Shown: positions 7,376 through 11,523 of the stretch, piece after piece
Numbering within the stretch: position 1 is the first letter of the stretch
How the letters are laid out: each line of letters starts with the position of its first letter
Assembly (NCBI GenBank): GCA_036939975.1
Contig: JALLPB010001045.1
Span: 1 to 11,523 of the forward strand
From: Cyclostephanos tholiformis
Lineage: Eukaryota; Bacillariophyta; Thalassiosirophyceae; Thalassiosirales; Thalassiosiraceae
Length of the DNA stretch: 11,523 nt
Direction of reading: 5' to 3'
Program-made: the position numbers and the translations under genes
The notes under the pieces: model-generated
The model's database searches: none
The model's input: the letters and a program-made list of their open reading frames with translations, nothing else
What the model was told of the DNA's origin: nothing

Positions 7376-7857
7376 ACTGAAGAGAGAGGGTGATCATGCA
7401 GCTTGTTAGTAGTTAGGATCAACATATCACTAACATAAGTGGAGCATTGACTGGGGTGAATCCCCAAAATCATGGAAATATGCTTATATGTCATTGTGTT
7501 CCCGATATAGAATAGGAGGAGACCCAGAGAGCTGGCATTATCTAGCAATTTTGGGCAGCCGGGGGGTCATCAACCAAATTCATCGGGTGGCTTGGGGGGG
7601 AACATTATATCCTGCAGAATATGAAATGCCTCTTGGGTCAATCCAGTGATGTGTAGAAACACAACATCATCTTCATGGTCATATAAATAGTGCCATGGAG
7701 ACAGAGATGGATGAACTAGAGCTGCCCGAATTATGCAAGTGCAATCACAGATGCTGTTGTGATATTTAATGAGGAGGATGACCAGTATTAGCAGCTTTAT
7801 GTGCCGCTTTTGGTGTATCGTTAGGGCAAGAACATGGTAGAAAGCCTCTGGGAGCAT
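7279..7857 (-). pseudogene. PIF/Harbinger-type transposase, N-terminal part only
   Basis: It begins at ATG 7857-7855. Recognisable blocks are PWHYLYDHEDDVVFLHITGL, TQEAFHILQDIMFPPKPPDEFG (to 7573), then two consecutive TGA stops (7572-7567). The same frame resumes with LLDNASSLGLLLFYIGNTMT, YKHISMILGIHPSQCSTYVS and a KLHDHPLSSVQFP block ending at about 7366. The helix-turn-helix-like 'YKHISMILGIHPSQCSTYVS' and the preceding 'GLLLFYIG.TMT' are typical of the segment before the DDE nuclease domain. The DDE_Tnp_4 core that should follow is absent. The frame stays open to 7279, but those residues are antisense to the Myb-like gene and look unrelated. So the copy is truncated by internal deletion and also carries stops. 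Confidence 0.8.
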
Positions 7858-7951
7858 GTTTAGAACAGTCTAGAGGGTTTTAGGCAAAATTATTTTGATC
7901 GATAAACAAGTGGATACATATCATACTGTCAATGACCGGACTGTAGCAGTT

Positions 7952-9209
7952 TGGATATTCTACAGGGCAGTACCAATTGATATCCCGAGTACCAAACAGT
8001 ACTCAGAACATTTATCCGTCATGGCTTGGGAAATCGTCGGTTCACAAGATCCTCTTGAGAGTTTTGTAGACAAGGGTGATGCCGAGGTCGTGCTATCAGC
8101 GGTCATGTTGATCTCCACTATTTGCCAGTATATGATCTTTGGCGTGCTGGCCATTGGCCAATGATAATTTTTTGATGTGCAGTTGTGTTGTGTGTTTTAG
8201 CTAGGTAAATGCTAGCTGAAGCTAGCGAAAAATGAACAAACCGACCATGATGGCCGCCATAGTCCTACGGTCACCATGGTGCCCCACTCCTGGCGCCTCC
8301 GCATGCAACAACTAGTCAATATGTTTAGCGATAGTCAATGTTGTTAAAATAAGGATTTATCATTATTAATTTATTAATTGGACCATTCTATTAACGACCC
8401 ATTGATTGGAGTTGTTAGTTGTGTTTTCCTTTTTTCTACATAGGAATATGTAGGCTGAGTACCAACAAATCAGCAATGACATCCGGTGAGGTGACGATGA
8501 GCATCATCATCGACATTGGAGCCATCGGCTTGGCAGCCCATCAGTTGGATTGATTGTTGAGCCACTTCTGATGGGAGAGAACATCATGAACGCATGATAT
8601 GTGGCAGCGGCGGAGAAGAAGAAGGCGGCAAAAGAGCAGGAGGAGATGATTTCTCCATGATGTGAATTATTGCATCATACAATCATGTTGGCCGCCTCTG
8701 TCATTTTATGGTTGCCACGGGGCCACACTCCCGGAAAAAAGCATACAACAATCAACAAACAAACTATGTAACAGGAATTTGTCATTAAAACTAGAAAAAA
8801 CTATCATTATTACTATTTTTATGACCTATTACGTCACGATGCATCGACAAATTAATGCAATGGATTGTCATCCATTGTGATGGTCGTACCATCAATGCAG
8901 TGCATTGGGGGCAATAACGACAACACATATACATTGCATATGCTCCCTCTAACAAATCGTGTACATGGATTGCCATGCCATCCATCCTGGAGAGCATGGC
9001 AGTAGAAATTGCAGAGATATTGTTTGGTACTCCAGATTTTTGGCTCAAAATGCCTGTAGTCAGGTATGTTAGTCATGCGTGCTCGCATGAGGACCGAGAC
9101 TTTTGGTGGGTAAGTGAGTAGGACTATGTCTTGGGTTGCAAACCCAGGTCAGGTAACCATTTGTTTACTTCAGATACTAATTGTCACCTGACCGCCTATA
9201 GAAAATCCA
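7952..9209. mobile_element. 1.3-kb nonautonomous TIR repeat, copy 2
   Basis: Same orientation as copy 1, 6.7 kb downstream. The left end TGGATATTCTACAGGG and the reverse complement of the right end TGGATTTTCTATAGG are inverted repeats. The conserved interior includes the GCTAGC-TGAA-GCTAGC hairpin (8211-8226; copy 1 1530-1545), TTCTCCATGATGTGAA, ATTGTTTGGTACTCCAGATTTTTGG and GTAGGACTATGTCTTGGG. It lacks most of the MITE found in copy 1 and has its own extra sequence near 8876-8915. The flanks are AGTT and AGCT, only a weak target duplication, so this copy is older or has mutated. The short frames inside are not shared with copy 1 and are not called as genes. Confidence 0.75.
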
Positions 9210-9712
9210 AGCTATGCAAGTTTTTTCAGTCACGAACATAGAGTACCCGGACGAAAATAACTACCATATTTCCCGGGGCATAAGGCTGTGATTCAGTTAG
9301 ACTTTTGCAAGTTTTATGGATACACAGACGAACATTCTGGACGTTCCTGAGAAAAGTTGTTAAGATGGCCATCTTATGTTTTTTCTTTTATTAGACTTCG
9401 GCTTTCTGTTTTCTGTAATTTGTACAGAGGAATTCATAGTTCCTACTCTAATCGCGTACGTGAATTTTACGTAAATTACGATAGATAGCCCACAAACACA
9501 AATCCACCATGGTTTCTGATGCTTCACGTAGGCCTACCAACCCCAAGATGAATAAATCGCTCGTTCATACAGTGGAGACGTCTTCTAACCATGCATGCAC
9601 ACAGGATGGGTAGTTGAAGCATCCCCATCCAACCATTATTGTCGGAGATATGTGGTCAGACAGTGGTTGGTTTTTGGTTGGTTTTTGGGTAGTGGGGCAC
9701 CTGACACTCGAT
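9210..9712. other. Spacer, no confident gene
   Basis: Mostly unique AT-rich DNA. The only frame in good context is ATG at 9509 (preceded by AATCCACC, a Kozak-like setting). It runs 34 codons to TAG 9611-9613 (MVSDASRRPTNPKMNKSLVH at its start); I do not recognise it. A short TTGGTTTTTGG tandem occurs at 9665-9688. Confidence 0.45.
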
Positions 9713-9820
9713 TAGCTAGGCGGAAGCTAGGTAAAAAAACACCCCAGCCATGATGGCCGCCGTCGTCCTATGGCTGACAGGGTGCCCTACTCCCAGCACC
9801 GAGACACTAGACAATCAGCC
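9713..9820 (+). repeat. Third, partial copy of the 1.3-kb repeat (unit A region)
   Basis: This aligns with copy 2 at about 8199-8312: TAGCTAGG, GAAGCTAGG, then CATGATGGCCGCC, GTCCTA(C/T)GG and GGTGCCC(C/T)ACTCC, followed by ACTAGACAAT against ACTAGTCAAT. An 11-base deletion is visible after TAGCTAGG. Neither terminus of the element is present, so this is a fragment. Confidence 0.6.
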
Positions 9821-10129
9821 TGCATGATGGGTGACAAGTCGCCTCCCCACTGTCACATCATTGTCTATCACCACCACCATGAAACATCATCCTTGATACG
9901 GTACCCGATACCCCCCCTCCATGCTGTGCCGCTGTTGCCTTGGGGCCGGTGTCAGCACCATCAAGGGTGGGCACTCAACAGTCGGGATAGGATTCGATGA
10001 TGACAACAACATAGATTACCTCCTGCCCTCATCCTCCTGCAACCCTTCCCCCCCCAAGTCTTTACCCATCAAACCATTCGATGGCCTATTTACAGCAATG
10101 ATGAAGATGATGCTCCTGGTGATGTAACC
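9821..10129. other. C-rich, low-G transition region
   Basis: CCACC/CATCA-rich sequence leading into the simple-repeat block. Frames here read out His- and Pro-rich peptides in several phases, the pattern expected from biased composition rather than a gene. No feature is called. Confidence 0.4.
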
Positions 10130-10182
10130 TCTTCTACCGCATTCATTGTCATTGTCCCCCCACCCATTTCTCTCCCTCGGTG

Positions 10183-10650
10183 ATGACAACAATGACAACA
10201 ATAATGACAATGACTACAACCAAACATTCCTTCTTCCTCTTCCCCCCCAATATTCCTCCCTCCTCGACAATGACAGCAATGATGATGAAGAAGATGATGA
10301 TGATGACAATGACGACAACAACAATGATGACAATGATGATGAGGATGATGATGATGATGATGACAATGGCAACAATAACAACAATGACAACAATGACAAC
10401 AATGACAACAATGACAACAATGACAACAATCACTACAATGACAATGATGACAAATTATGATTACAATTTCGATTACAATTACGATCACAATTACGATTAC
10501 GATTACAATTACTAATAGTATTACGACAACAATGATTACTATGAACGGCATTGATAATGACGACTACAATGATGACAAAGATGATGCCAACTACAAAGAC
10601 AACGACAATGATGACGACAAAGATGACAATAACAACAACAACAATGCAAC
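10183..10650. repeat. Compound microsatellite (GAT/GAC, AATGACAAC, GATTAC types)
   Basis: Successive blocks are: GATGAT and GACAA runs (10275-10365), a near-perfect tandem array of the 9-mer AATGACAAC (about 10378-10430), an array of GATTAC/AATTAC hexamers (10458-10513), and mixed GACAA/GATGAC sequence to about 10650. Open frames on both strands encode only Asn/Asp, Met/Thr, Val/Ile or Cys/His runs, as expected for 3-periodic repeats, so I call no gene. The plus strand carries very little G outside GAT and GAC words. Confidence 0.85.
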
Positions 10651-10841
10651 CTCCCTACCACAATTGTTGCTGTTGTCTCCCCCACCCCCTTCTCTCCCCC
10701 TCCCTGACATCATCACCAACATAGCTTGTTCATGACAGCAAACAAAAACATCCCTTCCCTCTCCCCCCCCCCTCAATGACAAAAACAACACAACTTCTCC
10801 TGTTGCATTTGTTGCCCCACATCATCACCAATCCGGCTTGA

Positions 10842-10915
10842 CAACAACAACAACGACAACAAACCGACAACAAACCAACAACAAACCAACAACAAACCAG
10901 CAATAAACCAACAAC
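10842..10915 (+). repeat. CAA / CAAACCAAC tandem repeat
   Basis: Five ACAAC-type units are followed by about five units of the AACAAACC(A/G)AC type. The array is purine/C-asymmetric (no G except in GAC and CAG variants). Confidence 0.8.
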
Positions 10916-11190
10916 ATCCCTCCCCCCTCCTCCCCCCCTTGATGACAATGACAACATAATCCCCTCTCACAATGGTTGTCATTGCTCCCCCGCCCCCCCT
11001 CTCTCCCCAACATTGATGCAATGCAGCTCGACAATGACGATAACCAACAACAGCCCTCTTCTCTCATCCCCCCCTTCCATGACAAGGACAACATGACCTT
11101 CCCTCCCATAATCATCAATGTTTCCCTCCCCCACCCACCGCTCTCCCCCACATCATCTCCAATGCAGCATGATGACTGGGGCAAAGACTA

Positions 11191-11463
11191 CGACAGAGCC
11201 ATTGATGGTGGGCGATTGTATTGGTCTCGTAAAGAGTGAGATTAAGTTAATCATATTGTATATATTAGGGACGCATTCGAGGACAGAGATGATACGAATT
11301 TAATTCATCCCTCCATTCTATTCTTCGTTTCATACGTTCATTACATTATTCAGTCCAACACCGCTCCGTGAACGTCCACCTGCCACAACGATACTCCCCA
11401 ACCCCTCGCGGGCCGTCGGATGTATAAGCGGAGGTATCGAAGCTTACGGCATCCCCCTCCATC
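11191..11463. other. Unique sequence, no gene seen
   Basis: Normal-complexity DNA between the minisatellite and the C tract. A TATAAG word occurs at 11422-11427, but no reading frame follows inside the window, so a promoter cannot be argued. Confidence 0.4.
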
Positions 11464-11482
11464 GTCGTCGTAAATCGACGAC
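11464..11482. repeat. Short GC-rich hairpin
   Basis: GTCGTCG (11464-11470) and CGACGAC (11476-11482) form a perfect 7-bp stem around TAAAT, just before the terminal C tract. Confidence 0.7.
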
Positions 11483-11523
11483 CACCTCCCTCCCCTCCCC
11501 CCCCCCCCCCCCCCCTCCCCCCC
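11483..11523. repeat. Poly-C tract at the window end
   Basis: A pyrimidine-only stretch with C19 (11497-11515), one T, then C7 to the last base. The opposite strand is a long G run with G-quadruplex potential. It may be a natural homopolymer, or its length may be a sequencing or assembly artefact. Confidence 0.75.

Larger units (their letters stand above)
6315..7878. mobile_element. PIF/Harbinger-type element, internally deleted, with candidate TIRs
   Basis: The left candidate terminus (6315-6332) starts ACCCTCTAGA and continues GTTCCAAA. The reverse complement of 7859-7878 starts ACCCTCTAGA and continues CTGTTCTAAA. These ends bracket a plus-strand Myb/SANT-like relic and a convergent minus-strand transposase relic, the usual two-gene content of PIF/Harbinger transposons. 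The transposase stops being recognisable at about 7366, where the Myb-like frame ends, so the middle of the element, including the DDE catalytic core, is missing. No clean 3-bp target duplication is visible outside the ends. The gene content is well supported; the exact termini are tentative. Confidence 0.6.
10125..11190 (+). repeat. Imperfect C-rich minisatellite units, interspersed
   Basis: A module of the form (CATTGTCATTGYC)-CCCCCACCC-CYTCTCTCCC-(CATCATCACCAA) recurs at about 10140, 10650, 10750-10830, 10970-11030 and 11105-11180. The copies are separated by CAA- or GAC-rich stretches and are poorly conserved, so the period is irregular (roughly 130-160 bp in the last three). Plus-strand frames give Pro/Ser-rich peptides in different phases, which argues against a coding tandem repeat. 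Confidence 0.5.

Noticed and set aside
8791..9088. Overlapping minus-strand frames in copy 2
   Set aside because: They are not shared with copy 1, and the homologous positions there carry stops and indels.
1260..9209. An 8-kb LTR retrotransposon with the two 1.3-kb repeats as LTRs (TG...CA ends, same orientation)
   Set aside because: No gag, protease, reverse transcriptase or integrase frames lie between them, no tRNA primer site follows 2648, and no polypurine tract precedes 7952. The interior holds unrelated DNA transposons, the outer flanks (TACT and AGCT) do not match, and the copies have long inverted termini of their own.
1229..9315. Similarity between TAAGGCTATGATT (near 1231) and TAAGGCTGTGATT (near 9281), just outside the two repeat copies
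   Set aside because: Only about 13 bases match and the surrounding sequence does not follow; expected by chance in a window this size.
9509..9613. 34-codon frame in Kozak-like context as a gene or first exon
   Set aside because: Too short, unrecognised, and no convincing donor site or continuing exon was found downstream.
10378..10430. CRISPR-like regular array
   Set aside because: The 9-bp units are contiguous with no spacers; this is an ordinary tandem repeat in eukaryotic-type DNA.
10090..11184. Long open frames on both strands in the repeat block (Asn/Asp-rich, Val/Ile-rich, Cys/His-rich, Met/Thr-rich)
   Set aside because: Every frame is open because the DNA is 3- and 9-periodic and lacks stop words. 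The peptides are pure translations of simple repeats with no conserved segment.
11422..11427. TATAAG as a TATA box
   Set aside because: No transcript start or reading frame follows before the C tract and the window end.

Overview
The window looks like a gene-poor, repeat-rich stretch of a eukaryotic nuclear genome. There is no operon structure, GT/AG-type splice signals are possible, and most of the sequence is decayed DNA transposons, foldback repeats and microsatellites. The PiggyBac-like transposase has the 'VHYHKLH' block and the partial gene at the left edge has a 'KVGAAPL' block; both resemble proteins I associate with diatoms or related algae. The diatom assignment is an inference from memory, not a computed result.

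Layout. (1) 1-897: the 3' part of a plus-strand protein-coding gene that runs in from the left. It is the only intact coding frame I accept. (2) 1260-2648 and 7952-9209: two diverged, same-orientation copies of a ~1.3-kb repeat starting TGG and ending CCA. Its ends form terminal inverted repeats with nested palindromes, its interior holds a duplicated segment, and it has no coding capacity. Copy 1 carries a ~195-bp palindrome-rich MITE that copy 2 lacks. (3) 3133-5131, minus strand: a nearly full-length but dead PiggyBac-like transposase, with many stops and a few frameshifts. (4) 5240-6050: two long-stem hairpins sharing the same tip, with between them a 30-bp exon-like piece resembling ribosomal protein uS10. 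(5) 6315-7878: an internally deleted two-gene PIF/Harbinger-type element. A plus-strand Myb/SANT-like gene relic faces a minus-strand transposase relic truncated before its catalytic core, and both sit within a candidate short inverted repeat. (6) 9713-9820: a third, partial copy of the interior of the 1.3-kb repeat. (7) 10,100-11,190: G-poor plus-strand simple-sequence DNA (GAT, AATGACAAC, GATTAC and CAAACCAAC types) mixed with C-rich minisatellite units. The window ends in a long C tract.

No metabolic or defence system is visible. What the features share is transposon history: two different cut-and-paste families lie inside a region bounded by direct copies of an unnamed nonautonomous repeat. 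The best candidates for something undescribed are that repeat family and the pair of hairpins with a conserved tip.
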